The position numbers and the translations under genes are program-made. A DNA stretch of 64,000 nucleotides from Tardiphaga sp. P9-11 (GTDB lineage: Bacteria > Pseudomonadota > Alphaproteobacteria > Rhizobiales > Xanthobacteraceae), in contig NZ_NPKQ01000002.1 in assembly GCF_008329525.1 (NCBI RefSeq), positions 806,001-870,000 of the forward strand, read 5' to 3'. Every line of letters begins with the position of its first letter. The stretch's first letter is position 1. Shown here piece after piece: positions 27,121 through 37,247 of this stretch. Under the pieces are notes generated by a model. It saw nothing but the letters and a program-made list of their open reading frames with translations, had not been told where the DNA came from and made no database searches.

Positions 27121-28071
27121 ATGAGTGCATTCGATCACGATCATTCCCAGGACGATCCGAGGCTCAGCCGCCGAAAGGTACTGGAGTGCATGACCTGGGC
27201 CGGCACCGGCGTGCTCTGGAGCATTTCCGGGGGCGTTCCGCACGCCCTTGGGCTGATTGATTCAGCACAAGCGGCAGAGCCCGCCGGCCTGACGTTCCTG
27301 CAGATCAGCGACAGCCATGTCGGCTTCGACAAGCCGGCCAATCCCAATGCCATTGGCACCCTCGAGGAAGCCATAGGCCGGATCAAAGCCATGCCGGTGA
27401 AGCCGTCGTTCATGATCCATACCGGCGATATCAGTCATCTCTCCAAGGCCTCCGAATTCGACGACGCCGACCGCATCATCTCGCAAGCGCGGCTTGATGT
27501 GCATTACGTCCCCGGCGAGCATGATTTCATCGACGAGGAGGTCAAGCTCTACCGCGAGCGCTACGGGCGCGGGACCAAGGGCTCCGGCTGGTATTCGTTC
27601 GATGCAAGCGGCGTACATTTCATTGGCTTGGTGAACGTCGTCGATCTCAAGGCCGGCGGGCTCGGAAACCTCGGCGCCGAACAACTCGCGTGGCTGGAAG
27701 ATGATCTCCGCGGCCGATCGAAATCGACACCTATCGTGGTGTTTGCGCACATTCCGCTCTGGACCGTTTATCCGACCTGGGGATGGGGCACGGAAGACGG
27801 CGCGCGGGCGCTGGACTACCTCAAGGGCTTCGGCTCAGTCACGGTGCTGAACGGCCATATCCATCAGGTGATGCAGAAAGTGGAAGGTAACGTCACATTT
27901 CACACCGCACGCTCAACTGCGTTTCCGCAACCGGCGCCTGGCACGGCCCCCTCACCCGGGCCGATGAAGGTGGCCGACGACAAGCTACGCGGGCTGCTCG
28001 GGATCGCCAGCATCATCTTCAAACCCGGCGATGAACGCCTCGCCATCATCGACACCCCGTTGCAGGGCTAA
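27121..28071 (+). CDS. Tat-exported metallophosphoesterase
   Basis: The 316-residue protein has a twin-arginine signal (SRRKVLECMTWAG) with cleavage expected after SAQAAE. A calcineurin-type metallophosphoesterase domain follows, with motifs LQISDSHVGFD, HTGDISHLS, PGEHDFIDEE, FAHIPLW and LNGHIHQ for a dinuclear metal centre. In the third motif the usual GNHD is replaced by GEHD. It probably acts in the periplasm on a phosphoester. The ATG at 27121 is preceded by GGAG at 7 bp. It heads a run with the cupredoxin, sigma factor and anti-sigma genes. GGGAATAAA about 70 bp upstream could be part of an ECF promoter. Confidence 0.88.
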   Translation: MSAFDHDHSQDDPRLSRRKVLECMTWAGTGVLWSISGGVPHALGLIDSAQAAEPAGLTFLQISDSHVGFDKPANPNAIGTLEEAIGRIKAMPVKPSFMIHTGDISHLSKASEFDDADRIISQARLDVHYVPGEHDFIDEEVKLYRERYGRGTKGSGWYSFDASGVHFIGLVNVVDLKAGGLGNLGAEQLAWLEDDLRGRSKSTPIVVFAHIPLWTVYPTWGWGTEDGARALDYLKGFGSVTVLNGHIHQVMQKVEGNVTFHTARSTAFPQPAPGTAPSPGPMKVADDKLRGLLGIASIIFKPGDERLAIIDTPLQG

Positions 28072-28083
28072 GGGCATCGCAAT

Positions 28084-28413
28084 ATGACATCCTTAGCCTT
28101 ACGCAACATCTGCATCCGTGTCGCCATTTCTGCCGTCATGGCCTCTTTCATGACAGCGGCGCGCTGCGAAGACCTCGCGGTGATGATCGACAACTTCACC
28201 TTCGAGCCGGCGCAACTCACCATCAAGGTCGGCACGACCGTCACCTGGAAGAACCGAGACGACATCCCGCACACCGTGGTCTCAGCCGGCAAATTCAGGT
28301 CGAAAACGCTCGACACTGACGACAGCTATTCCTTCACGTTCACGTCACCGGGTGACTACAAGTATTTTTGCTCGCTGCATCCACATATGACGGGGATGAT
28401 CAAGGTTGAGTAG
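28084..28413 (+). CDS. Periplasmic cupredoxin (amicyanin/plastocyanin-like)
   Basis: The 109-residue protein has a signal peptide (residues 1-29) and a single blue-copper domain. The type 1 copper ligands are visible as His63 (DIPHTVV) and the C-terminal loop C96-S-L-H99-P-H-M102, the spacing seen in amicyanins. It would shuttle single electrons in the periplasm. The gene starts 13 bp after the metallophosphoesterase and directly precedes an ECF sigma factor gene, suggesting it belongs to that regulon. Confidence 0.9.
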   Translation: MTSLALRNICIRVAISAVMASFMTAARCEDLAVMIDNFTFEPAQLTIKVGTTVTWKNRDDIPHTVVSAGKFRSKTLDTDDSYSFTFTSPGDYKYFCSLHPHMTGMIKVE

Positions 28414-28438
28414 CAGCCAAAACCAAGGCATCACAACG

Positions 28439-28472
28439 ATGCCCGGCCTCTGGAAACCCAGCAGCCGGGCAT
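28439..28472. promoter_or_regulatory. Hairpin between cupredoxin and ECF sigma genes
   Basis: GATGCCCGGC and GCCGGGCATC form a 10-bp stem around a 14-base loop, 20 bp before the chosen sigma-factor start. No T-tract follows, so it may attenuate or process the transcript rather than end it. Confidence 0.5.
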
Positions 28473-28492
28473 CGGCCGGCAAGGATAAGTCG

Positions 28493-29056
28493 ATGCCAGC
28501 ACACAAACCCGACGACGATGGCGAGAGAACGCATCGTTTCCGCGAGGCTGCCCTGCCATGCCTCGACGAGGTCTATACGTTGGCCCGCTATCTGCTGCGC
28601 GATGCGGACGCCGCCGAAGACGCCGTACAGGAGTGCTATCTGCGCGCGCTGAAACATTTCGACAGCTATCGTGGCCCTGCCATCAAACCATGGCTGTTCG
28701 CCATTCTGCGCAATATCTGCCATGCGGAGTTCGCCCGTCGCACGAACTCACCAACCGCGATCGCTGACATAGCCGAGGCAGAATCGCAGGAAGCGGCGCC
28801 GCTCTGGCATGAGGCACAAGCTTCGCCGGAAGCGGAATTGCTCCGACGTCGCGATGCCACCACGATCCAGCGCCTGGTGAGCACGCTCGCCGAGCCGTTC
28901 AGGGAAATCCTGGTGCTGCGAGAAATGCAAAACCTGTCTTACCGCGAGATCTCCGACATCGTCGGCGCGCCCATCGGCACCGTGATGTCCCGCCTCGCCC
29001 GCGCACGCGCGATGCTCCGCACCGCGTGGATGGCCGAAGAGGAGCCGCAAAAATGA
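28493..29056 (+). CDS. ECF-type RNA polymerase sigma factor
   Basis: The 187-residue protein has sigma region 2 (LDEVYTLARYLLRDADAAEDAVQECYLRAL, then FDSYRGPAIKPWLFAILRN) and region 4 (LVSTLAEPFREILVLREMQNLSYREISDIVGAPIGTVMSRLARAR), with no region 3: the extracytoplasmic-function class. I chose the ATG at 28493, which has AAGGAT about 7 bp upstream; earlier starts at 28406 and 28439 would translate through the hairpin. Its stop overlaps the anti-sigma ATG (ATGA), so the two are coupled. It probably controls the adjacent metallophosphoesterase and cupredoxin in response to an envelope or metal/redox signal. Confidence 0.92.
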   Translation: MPAHKPDDDGERTHRFREAALPCLDEVYTLARYLLRDADAAEDAVQECYLRALKHFDSYRGPAIKPWLFAILRNICHAEFARRTNSPTAIADIAEAESQEAAPLWHEAQASPEAELLRRRDATTIQRLVSTLAEPFREILVLREMQNLSYREISDIVGAPIGTVMSRLARARAMLRTAWMAEEEPQK

Positions 29057-29805
29057 CCTGCGACGAGGCCGAGATCCTTCTTCATGCATTGCTCGATGGC
29101 GAGCTCGACGCCGGACATGTCCGCGAGGTCGAGGCGCATATTGCCACCTGCGAGCGTTGTGCAATTCAGTTGAAGACGTATCGCGACATGCGATCCGCAA
29201 TGGCTGGCAGCGACCTGCAGTTCACGGCGCCTCCACTACTGCGCCGACGCATCGAAGCGGCACTTCCCAAAGCGCACACGCCAAATCGTCGCGCGGTGCT
29301 GAAAGGCTTCGCGATGGGATCGGTGTTGTCCGCCGTAGCTGCGACCGGCCTCGTCGTCGTCGTGCTTCGCCATGAAGACGAGCAGCGCATTCTTTCGGAT
29401 GTGGTGTCGGCGCATCTGCGCGCGCTGCAGGCCGGACACCTCACCGACGTGCTCTCCACTGATCAGCATACGGTGAAGCCCTGGTTCAACGGTCGGCTTG
29501 ACGTGGCACCGCCGGTTGTCGATCTCACCGCGCAGGGCTTCACGCTGATCGGCGGACGGCTTGATTATGTTAATGGACGAACGATCGGTGCCATCGTCTA
29601 CCGGCGGCGCACCCATGTGATCAATCTGTTCGTTGCACAGACGACAAATGCGGAATCACGCGCGGCCAGGATCGAGACCGTTCAGGGCTTCAACATTCGC
29701 CACTGGAGCGAGCACGGCCTGACTTACTGGGCAATCAGTGATTTGAACGCAGACGAACTTGCCGATTTTGGCAGCAAGTTCGAACTTGCGATGGGAGCGA
29801 GCTGA
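29053..29805 (+). CDS. Transmembrane anti-sigma factor with zinc-finger domain
   Basis: The 250-residue protein begins with a zf-HC2-type anti-sigma domain with H29-x3-C33-x2-C36 (HIATCERC). A single membrane segment follows (about residues 95-112, GSVLSAVAATGLVVVV), then a periplasmic domain of about 135 residues. Its ATG overlaps the sigma-factor stop. The architecture is that of a membrane-bound anti-sigma that sequesters its ECF partner until a periplasmic cue releases it. The C-terminal domain has an HVINLFVAQ...FNIRHWSEHGLTYWAIS pattern seen in other anti-sigma proteins of this class. Confidence 0.9.
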   Translation: MTCDEAEILLHALLDGELDAGHVREVEAHIATCERCAIQLKTYRDMRSAMAGSDLQFTAPPLLRRRIEAALPKAHTPNRRAVLKGFAMGSVLSAVAATGLVVVVLRHEDEQRILSDVVSAHLRALQAGHLTDVLSTDQHTVKPWFNGRLDVAPPVVDLTAQGFTLIGGRLDYVNGRTIGAIVYRRRTHVINLFVAQTTNAESRAARIETVQGFNIRHWSEHGLTYWAISDLNADELADFGSKFELAMGAS

Positions 29806-29808
29806 AAC

Positions 29809-31200
29809 CTAGGCTGACTTCCGCACGGCGTTATCGACCAGTGTTTTGCCGAGCGACCAGATCGCGCCTGGGACGCGGTGGCTGTCGGCGATCACCGTAT
29901 CGAACGACTTCGTGATCCATGTGCAGTCGTCTTCGTTGATCGTCAGTGGCGGCAACAGCTTGATGGTATGGCTACCGTGCCCGGAGACCTGGGTGAGGAT
30001 CTTCTGTTCCTTGAACAGTGGCACCGTGATGAGCTGGCAGAACAGGCCTTTGTTGGCCGACTCCAGAATGTTCCAGGATGCCTTGAGGCGCAGCGACTTC
30101 GGCGGCCCGAATTCGATGCCGATCATCAGGCCCTTGCCGCGCACTTCCTTAAGCAGCTCAAAACCGGGAATCATGTTCTGCAAAGCGAGCCGCAACTCGG
30201 CGCCGCGCTTGGCGGAATTCTCGACCAGCTTCTCGTGCTTCATGATCTCCAGCGTGGCAATGCCGGCAGCCATCGCCAGATCGTTTTTGCCGAAGGTCGA
30301 GCCGTGGACCAGCGAACGATCCATACGGTTGAAGATCTTGTCAAAGATGGATTTACGCGTCAGCAGCGCGCCGATGGGAACGTGACCTCCTGACAGAGCC
30401 TTTGCGAGAAGGATCATGTCGGGTTCGACATTCCAGTGCTCGATCGCGAGGAATTTGCCTGTACGTCCGAGGCCAGTCTGGATTTCATCGGCGATGAACA
30501 GCGTTCCGTATTTGCGACACAACGCCGCCGCCCCCGACAGGAATTCGTCGGTGGGCAGGTTGACGCCCTTGCCCTGGATCGGCTCAACGATGAAGCCGGC
30601 GACCTGCTTGGACGACAGCGCCTTCTCCAGCGCTTCGAGGTCATTGAACGGCACCGTGGTGCAGCCCGACAGCAACGGGCCAAAGCCCGTACGGAAATTG
30701 GTATCGTCGGTCAGCGACAGCGCGCCATAGGTCAGTCCGTGATAGGCATGGTCGCAATAAACGATGCCGTCGCGCCCGGTCGCATTGCGGGCAAATTTGA
30801 TCGCCGCCTCGACTGTTTCCGCGCCCGAGTTTGCGAAAAACACCTTGTCCATATAAGGGACATTTTCCAGCAACTTTTCGGAGAGAATACCTGCGAGTGT
30901 GGAGACGTCCATCTGCACCAAATTGGGCATATCGGCGTCGAGCACGCTTTTGAGCGCATTCCGCATCACCGGATGGTTCCGGCCAATCGCAAAAACGCCA
31001 AATCCGCTCAATAGATCGAGATAGCGAGCGCCTTCCCGGTCGAACAAATACTGGCCGGTGCCCCGCTGAAAGCCAACGTCATATCCGATGGTCTTGAGGA
31101 CTCGGACAAGCTGTTCATTAAGGTGGCGCGTATGCATCGAGCTACGCTGCGCCTCCCGTTCAACAAACATCTCGGAAACGTCTAGATTCGGATATACCAT
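29809..31200 (-). CDS. hpnO: HpnO, class III aminotransferase for the hopanoid side chain
   Basis: The 463-residue class III pyridoxal-phosphate aminotransferase has FFANSGAETVEAAIKFAR, YHGLTYGALS, IVEPIQGKG, LFIADEIQTGLGRTG and the PLP lysine in LLAKALSGGHVPIGA (about residue 265). Acetylornithine/ornithine-type enzymes share these motifs. Its place in the hopanoid locus, next to hpnN, supports HpnO, which is required for aminobacteriohopanetriol formation, presumably by transamination of a C-35 aldehyde derived from ribosylhopane. It is cytosolic. Its stop is only 3 bp from that of the convergent anti-sigma gene. Assignment rests on family plus context. Confidence 0.85.
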   Translation of the reverse strand: MVYPNLDVSEMFVEREAQRSSMHTRHLNEQLVRVLKTIGYDVGFQRGTGQYLFDREGARYLDLLSGFGVFAIGRNHPVMRNALKSVLDADMPNLVQMDVSTLAGILSEKLLENVPYMDKVFFANSGAETVEAAIKFARNATGRDGIVYCDHAYHGLTYGALSLTDDTNFRTGFGPLLSGCTTVPFNDLEALEKALSSKQVAGFIVEPIQGKGVNLPTDEFLSGAAALCRKYGTLFIADEIQTGLGRTGKFLAIEHWNVEPDMILLAKALSGGHVPIGALLTRKSIFDKIFNRMDRSLVHGSTFGKNDLAMAAGIATLEIMKHEKLVENSAKRGAELRLALQNMIPGFELLKEVRGKGLMIGIEFGPPKSLRLKASWNILESANKGLFCQLITVPLFKEQKILTQVSGHGSHTIKLLPPLTINEDDCTWITKSFDTVIADSHRVPGAIWSLGKTLVDNAVRKSA

Positions 31201-31299
31201 GAGTTACATACGTCGGTTGATGGTCGCTTCGTCAACTGAAAACCGTAAATGCGGCGATTTGACTTCGCCGAGAACCGCTACTTAAGCATAGGTCTAAAC

Positions 31300-32010
31300 A
31301 TGTTGCAGCGCCCACGCATTACTACGCGCAGTCTCACATATTGCGGAATCTTTTTTTCAGCAGGCTTGTTTTCGGCAGGGCTGTCCCCCGCATTTGCAGC
31401 AGACCCGACCGGCGATTGGAAGGTCGAAGATGGCGTCGCCCACATCCGTGTTGCCGAATGCGGCGGCAGCATGTGGGGTGCCGTAGCCTGGGAACAGATC
31501 CCCGGCGGTATCGACAAGAACAATCCCGATGCCACCAAGAAGGCGCGCCCCACTCTGGGCATCGTGACCTTGATCGACATGAAGAAGAATGCCGCAAACG
31601 ACAAATGGTCGGGTCAGGTTTACAATGCCAAAGATGGAAAATTCTATAAATCAACGATCAAACTCGGTGATACGTCTGACGAACTCGAAATCGAAGGCTG
31701 CGTCCTTGGTTTCCTGTGCGGCGGTCAGACCTGGACACGCGTAGGCCCGTCGATTCCATCGAGCCCCTCGAACCTGACCGCCAAGGGCGCCCTGCCCAAG
31801 GCGGGCGCTGCCACTGGCGGAAAAATGGCTCCCGGGGCTGCTCCGACGGCTTCTGCTGCTGCCCCCAAGGCTGCACCAACTCCTGCTGCTGGCGCACCCA
31901 AGGCCACCGCTCCTGCCGGTCAGAAAACCGCTGCAGCAACGGCGCCGGGACAGCCGGCCGACATCGGCGATATCTGCCTGCTGCCCGAGATCAACAAGGT
32001 CACTCACTAG
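31300..32010 (+). CDS. Secreted DUF2147 protein with an Ala/Pro-rich tail
   Basis: The 236-residue protein has a signal peptide (cleavage near AFAAD), then a DUF2147 domain: DPTGDWKVEDGVAHIRVAECGG, MWGAVAWEQ, SGQVYNAKDGKFYKS and LEIEGCVLGFLCGGQTWTRV. The remaining 85 residues or so are low-complexity Ala/Pro/Lys/Gly, ending in ICLLPEINKVTH. DUF2147 proteins are periplasmic and of unknown function. I chose the ATG at 31300 because it places the signal peptide at the N-terminus. It lies between hpnO and hpnN and overlaps the hpnN stop tail-to-tail by 11 bp, so the two mRNAs can base-pair at their ends. Confidence 0.85.
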   Translation: MLQRPRITTRSLTYCGIFFSAGLFSAGLSPAFAADPTGDWKVEDGVAHIRVAECGGSMWGAVAWEQIPGGIDKNNPDATKKARPTLGIVTLIDMKKNAANDKWSGQVYNAKDGKFYKSTIKLGDTSDELEIEGCVLGFLCGGQTWTRVGPSIPSSPSNLTAKGALPKAGAATGGKMAPGAAPTASAAAPKAAPTPAAGAPKATAPAGQKTAAATAPGQPADIGDICLLPEINKVTH

Positions 32011-34588
32011 TCTCGCGCGGCTTACCCATCAGAGCCGGCTGGAACAGCAGCACAGCCGCCAGCGTCACGACAAAGGACATCGCGAGCAGTTTACCCATGC
32101 TCGCGGTGCCCGGATGGTTCGACAGCCACAAGCTGCCGAACGCGGTGGCAGTCGTCAGCGCGCTGAAGAAGATCGCGCGTGTCAGCGATGACTGCAGCAG
32201 GTTCTTGTGGCCTGCCCGCCATGCCGTCACATAATAAATCTTGAATGCCACACCGACGCCGAGTAGCAGCGGCAGTGCGATGATGTTGGCGAAGTTCAGC
32301 GGCAGGCCGATCAACACGCAGATTTCCAGCGTGACGGTTCCCGCCACGAGCAAGGGAACGATAGTTAGCAACACGTCGCTGATGCGTCGCAAAGCCAGCC
32401 AAAGCAACAACGAGATCGAAATCAACGCCCAGAGGCCCGCGTGAATGAAGGCGGTGACGATGGTGTCGCCCGATTTCAGGATGGAGATCGGACCACCAAC
32501 GGCGAGCGGCTCAGACTTCAGCACGGCATCGGCGAATTTACGCAAGGTGTCGTTATCGTTTGGATCGCCGTTGGGCTGCGCCTCGACGCGGATCTGGCCA
32601 TCCTTGGTCTTCCACGAATTCACGAGGGCAGACGGCAAGTTCTGCAAACTGATCGGGCTCGCCTGCATCAGATTACGCAACTGCCCCAGCGCAAGTTTGA
32701 GCGGAACCACGAAGGTTGCCTGGACCTGATCACGCACCGGTTGGCTGGCATCAGCCGTTTTCGCCAATGCATCCGCCAGACGCTTGGCAGCAACAGCACC
32801 GGGGCTCGTCTGCGTTCCAGCAAGTTTGCGCAGGCTCGCCGCCGAGTCCTTCAGAGAGGTGACGTTTTCTGCATCGGTCGGCGCCTTGTCGATCGACTCA
32901 GGGTTCAAAGCCGGCTCGAGAATCTTCGCGCCATCCTGGATCGCCTTTAGCTTGGCGGGCTGATCCTCTGGCACAAAGCTATCCAGCGAAATCGTACGAG
33001 CGACTTCGGGCACCTTGGAGAGACGCTCTTCGACCTGTTTCGCAGCGGCCTCGTTCGGCGCCATGATGTTGACGGCGTTGGCGCCGGTGTTGGGATCCTT
33101 GCGCAGATCGAGGAACGTCGCGATCGACTCAACGTTCGGATTGCGCAGGTTGATCGGATTGAAGTCGAACTTCAGGAAGTAGAGCAACGGTAGACCGGCG
33201 ATCGTGAGCGCCAGTGTGATGCCGATAATCCAGAAGCGCTTCTCTTCCAGGAAACGGTCGACAGGTGCCAGGAACGCATAACCAACGGGCTCCTTTTCGC
33301 CTGCGGGATTCAAGAGGTCGAGCAGCGCCGGCAGAACGGTGATGCTGGTCAGGAACGCGATCATCATGCCGGCGCCGGCGATCTTGCCGAGCTCGGACAC
33401 GCCTTTGTAATCGGTCGGCAGGAACGACAGAAAACCGGCAGCCGTCGCGAAAGCGGCGAGCGACAGCGGCACTGCGCAATATTCGGCGGCCTTCGTCAAA
33501 GCCAGCGGCAGGTTGTCATTCTTGTACCGCTCCGAGCGGTAACGCACGCTGAACTGGATGCCGAAGTCGACGCCGAGGCCGACGAACAACACCGCAAATG
33601 CAATCGACAGCAAATTCAGTGAACCAACCATCATGAGGCCCACGGCGGTGGTTGTGGCGAGGCCAACGAAAAGCGTTGCGAAGACGGCGCCGATGATCTT
33701 GGCCGAGTGCAGCGCCATCCAGAGGATGACCAGCACGATCAAGACCGTACCGATACCGTTGACGACGGCACCATCCTGTACCGTGGAGAATTCTTCGTTT
33801 GCGATGGGGACCGGGCCGGTCAACCGTACGCGTGCGCCGTATTCCCCAGCGATGTTCAAGTCGACGGCAGCCTGCCGAATCGCATCTGTCGCGGTCTTGC
33901 CGGGCTCAAGCGCATTGAAGTCGAGGATGGGCTTGATTTCGATGAAGCCACGCTTGTCGCCATCTGTCAGAGGCTTGTCGCTGACCAGCCCGCGCCATGA
34001 GAAGGTGCCCTTGCCGTTTTTCAGCACGTCCTCGATGGTCTGCGAGACGGCGTTGAAGGTCGGCGCTGCGGCATCGAGCTGAAGCTGCCCGCGACGAATG
34101 CCAGTGAGGCCGGTCTCCAGCGCGCCGGTGAGACCGCGCAGGCTGGGATCACCCGCCATGATTTCGATCAGCGGCGCAGCCTGCTGGAATTGGCCTGTCA
34201 GTTGCGCAACTTCCTTGGTCGGAAGGAACAGCAAGCCGTTCTTCTCGAAAAACGCTCCGCCATCCAGTCGGCGAACCGAGTCGAAGTCCGTCTTGTTGGT
34301 GACCAACTTCGCTTCCATCGCATTGGCTGCGGCATTGGCGAATTCAGGCGTGGGCGCCTCAACCACCGCGATGATCAGACGCTCCTGGTCGAAGGCCTTG
34401 TCGAAGGCAATGTCGCGCTGACGCCAATCGAGATTCGGCGAGATCAGCTTGTTGATGTCTGTATTGATCGAGAAATTCTTCGCCGTGTAATAGCTCGCGC
34501 CAATCGAAAGAAGCACACAGAACAGCACCACCGGCAGGGCAAACCGGGTGCAGAAGTTCACGATCGAGACGACAACTCTTGTCAGCAC
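32000..34588 (-). CDS. hpnN: HpnN, hopanoid-associated RND transporter
   Basis: The 862-residue protein has the RND/MMPL layout: one N-terminal membrane segment, a large periplasmic loop, five or so membrane segments (about residues 275-420), a second large loop, and a final membrane block. HpnN is known to move hopanoids from the inner to the outer membrane. Family-like features are SIGASYYTAKNFSINTDINKL, the VGLGVDFGIQFSVRYRSERY segment and the C-terminal LPLLLGVGVAFKIYYVTAWR. It diverges from ispH across a 394-bp regulatory interval. Confidence 0.93.
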   Translation of the reverse strand: MLTRVVVSIVNFCTRFALPVVLFCVLLSIGASYYTAKNFSINTDINKLISPNLDWRQRDIAFDKAFDQERLIIAVVEAPTPEFANAAANAMEAKLVTNKTDFDSVRRLDGGAFFEKNGLLFLPTKEVAQLTGQFQQAAPLIEIMAGDPSLRGLTGALETGLTGIRRGQLQLDAAAPTFNAVSQTIEDVLKNGKGTFSWRGLVSDKPLTDGDKRGFIEIKPILDFNALEPGKTATDAIRQAAVDLNIAGEYGARVRLTGPVPIANEEFSTVQDGAVVNGIGTVLIVLVILWMALHSAKIIGAVFATLFVGLATTTAVGLMMVGSLNLLSIAFAVLFVGLGVDFGIQFSVRYRSERYKNDNLPLALTKAAEYCAVPLSLAAFATAAGFLSFLPTDYKGVSELGKIAGAGMMIAFLTSITVLPALLDLLNPAGEKEPVGYAFLAPVDRFLEEKRFWIIGITLALTIAGLPLLYFLKFDFNPINLRNPNVESIATFLDLRKDPNTGANAVNIMAPNEAAAKQVEERLSKVPEVARTISLDSFVPEDQPAKLKAIQDGAKILEPALNPESIDKAPTDAENVTSLKDSAASLRKLAGTQTSPGAVAAKRLADALAKTADASQPVRDQVQATFVVPLKLALGQLRNLMQASPISLQNLPSALVNSWKTKDGQIRVEAQPNGDPNDNDTLRKFADAVLKSEPLAVGGPISILKSGDTIVTAFIHAGLWALISISLLLWLALRRISDVLLTIVPLLVAGTVTLEICVLIGLPLNFANIIALPLLLGVGVAFKIYYVTAWRAGHKNLLQSSLTRAIFFSALTTATAFGSLWLSNHPGTASMGKLLAMSFVVTLAAVLLFQPALMGKPRETSE

Positions 34589-34872
34589 GCTTTTTCTTTC
34601 TATTTGGGCAGGGCTCGCAAAGAATGCAGTTCACGCAGGAGTGTTCCGCAAACCATTACTTTCGCATTGGGTGCGCTTTGCTTTCAGCAATGTGATGGGA
34701 TGGCATAAAACGTGCTGATCACCGTAGCAACGGCCGTGTTAGCGACGCCTCGTCGCGCCGTAAAGTGACGAACAAGTGAGGGTTTTCAGGTTCTTGGGGC
34801 GCAACTGCAAGATATTACCGCAATCCGGCCAAACGTCGCAAACCACGTTTTCGGTTCGTGATTGCATACTGA

Positions 34873-34886
34873 GTGATTTTTGTCAC
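34873..34886. promoter_or_regulatory. CRP/FNR-type dyad GTGA-N6-TCAC
   Basis: GTGATTTTTGTCAC is a perfect GTGA-N6-TCAC dyad, the core of CRP-family sites, centred about 100 bp before the ispH start and 290 bp before hpnN. FixK/FNR sites in this group more often read TTGA-N6-TCAA, so a CRP-like regulator fits better. Confidence 0.45.
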
Positions 34887-34900
34887 ACAGAGCGCCTCAA

Positions 34901-34921
34901 ATATCCAGCTGGGCTGGATAT
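34901..34921. promoter_or_regulatory. Perfect 9-bp inverted repeat upstream of ispH
   Basis: ATATCCAGC-TGG-GCTGGATAT reads as an operator-like dyad or a short RNA hairpin, 15 bp downstream of the CRP-like site. Confidence 0.45.
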
Positions 34922-34982
34922 GTGCCTGATTATGGTACAGAATTAACGATTATACCGGAATCGATTATGGACTTTGTACCAC

Positions 34983-35927
34983 GTGCTTGACCGTCGTCCC
35001 CTCGAAATCTTTCTGGCTCAGCCGCGCGGCTTTTGCGCGGGCGTCGTGCGTGCGATCGAGATCGTCGAGCGTGCTCTCGAGCGTTACGGGGCGCCGGTCT
35101 ATGTCCGCCATGAGATCGTCCATAACAAATACGTGGTCGAGAGCCTAAAGGCCAAGGGCGCCATTTTCGTCGAGGAACTCTCTGAAGTGCCTCCGAACGC
35201 CATGACCGTGTTCAGCGCCCATGGTGTCGCCCGGAGCGTCGAGGAAGAAGCAGCTACCCGTGGCCTGCCCGTTTTGGATGCAACCTGCCCGCTCGTCACC
35301 AAGGTCCACAACCAAGGCAAACGGTACATGTCCAAGGGCCGTACGGTTATCCTGATCGGCCACGCGGGCCATCCGGAGGTCGACGGTACCATGGGACAGG
35401 TTCCCGGCCCGGTACACTTGGTCCAAAGCGTCGGAGACGTCCAAACTCTGCCAATTTCTCCTGATGAACCCGTCGCTTATATTACCCAGACGACCCTCAG
35501 CGTGGATGACACCAAGGACATCATTTTGGCCCTGGAACAGCGTTTCAGTGACATTGAGGGCCCCGATACCCGTGATATCTGCTATGCAACACAAAACCGC
35601 CAATCTGCGGTAAGAGACCTTAGCAAGCTCGTGGACGTCATTCTGGTCGTCGGAGCGACAAACAGTTCCAACTCGAACCGGTTGCGCGAAATCGGCACCG
35701 AAGTCGGTGTCGCGAGCTACCTCATTGCCGATGGCAGCGAACTCAACCCCGCCTGGTTGAAGGACGCGCGTGCCGTAGGCATCACGGCTGGCGCTTCGGC
35801 GCCAGAAGTGCTTGTAGATGACGTGATTGAGACCTTGCGGCGGATCGGACCGGTTGCGGTTTCGGTGTTGCCCGGACGCGAAGAGAATATCGAATTCAAG
35901 CTACCCGCCGAACTGACCGCGGTTTGA
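34983..35927 (+). CDS. ispH: 4-hydroxy-3-methylbut-2-enyl diphosphate reductase
   Basis: The 314-residue iron-sulfur enzyme makes isopentenyl and dimethylallyl diphosphate in the last step of the MEP pathway. The three cluster cysteines are in [20 protein letters not shown] and [24 protein letters not shown] and the C-terminal [17 protein letters not shown] are typical. The start is uncertain: GTG at 34983 or TTG at 34974, since the only nearby ATG (34967) is out of frame. Its place next to hpnH supplies isoprenoid precursor to the hopanoid pathway. hpnH starts 41 bp downstream, so both are probably co-transcribed. A second ispH elsewhere in the genome is possible. Confidence 0.93.
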   Translation: MLDRRPLEIFLAQPRGFCAGVVRAIEIVERALERYGAPVYVRHEIVHNKYVVESLKAKGAIFVEELSEVPPNAMTVFSAHGVARSVEEEAATRGLPVLDATCPLVTKVHNQGKRYMSKGRTVILIGHAGHPEVDGTMGQVPGPVHLVQSVGDVQTLPISPDEPVAYITQTTLSVDDTKDIILALEQRFSDIEGPDTRDICYATQNRQSAVRDLSKLVDVILVVGATNSSNSNRLREIGTEVGVASYLIADGSELNPAWLKDARAVGITAGASAPEVLVDDVIETLRRIGPVAVSVLPGREENIEFKLPAELTAV

Positions 35928-35968
35928 TCCACCTTCGTCACGATGTGATGCGCAGAGAGAAAATACGA

Positions 35969-37138
<1,170 letters not shown>

Positions 37139-37158
37139 GCGATTTCAAGCTGGATACA

Positions 37159-37197
37159 AAAAGGGCGCGATGGAAATCGCGCCCTTTTCTTTTTTCT
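37159..37197 (+). terminator. Rho-independent terminator after hpnH
   Basis: AAAAGGGCGCGAT (37159-37171) pairs perfectly with ATCGCGCCCTTTT (37176-37188) around a GGAA loop, followed by CTTTTTTC. Confidence 0.92.
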
Positions 37198-37247
37198 TTG
37201 GAAGATTGAATTCGCGAGACGCCTGGCAAACGCCGCCGGCGCAGCGC

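Larger units (their letters stand above)
34589..34982. other. Divergent hpnN/ispH control region
   Basis: No gene is visible in this 394-bp interval, which is AT-richer toward ispH. It holds a CRP/FNR-type dyad (34873-34886), a perfect 9-bp inverted repeat (34901-34921) and, just before ispH, a seven-codon frame (34967-34990). Confidence 0.6.
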
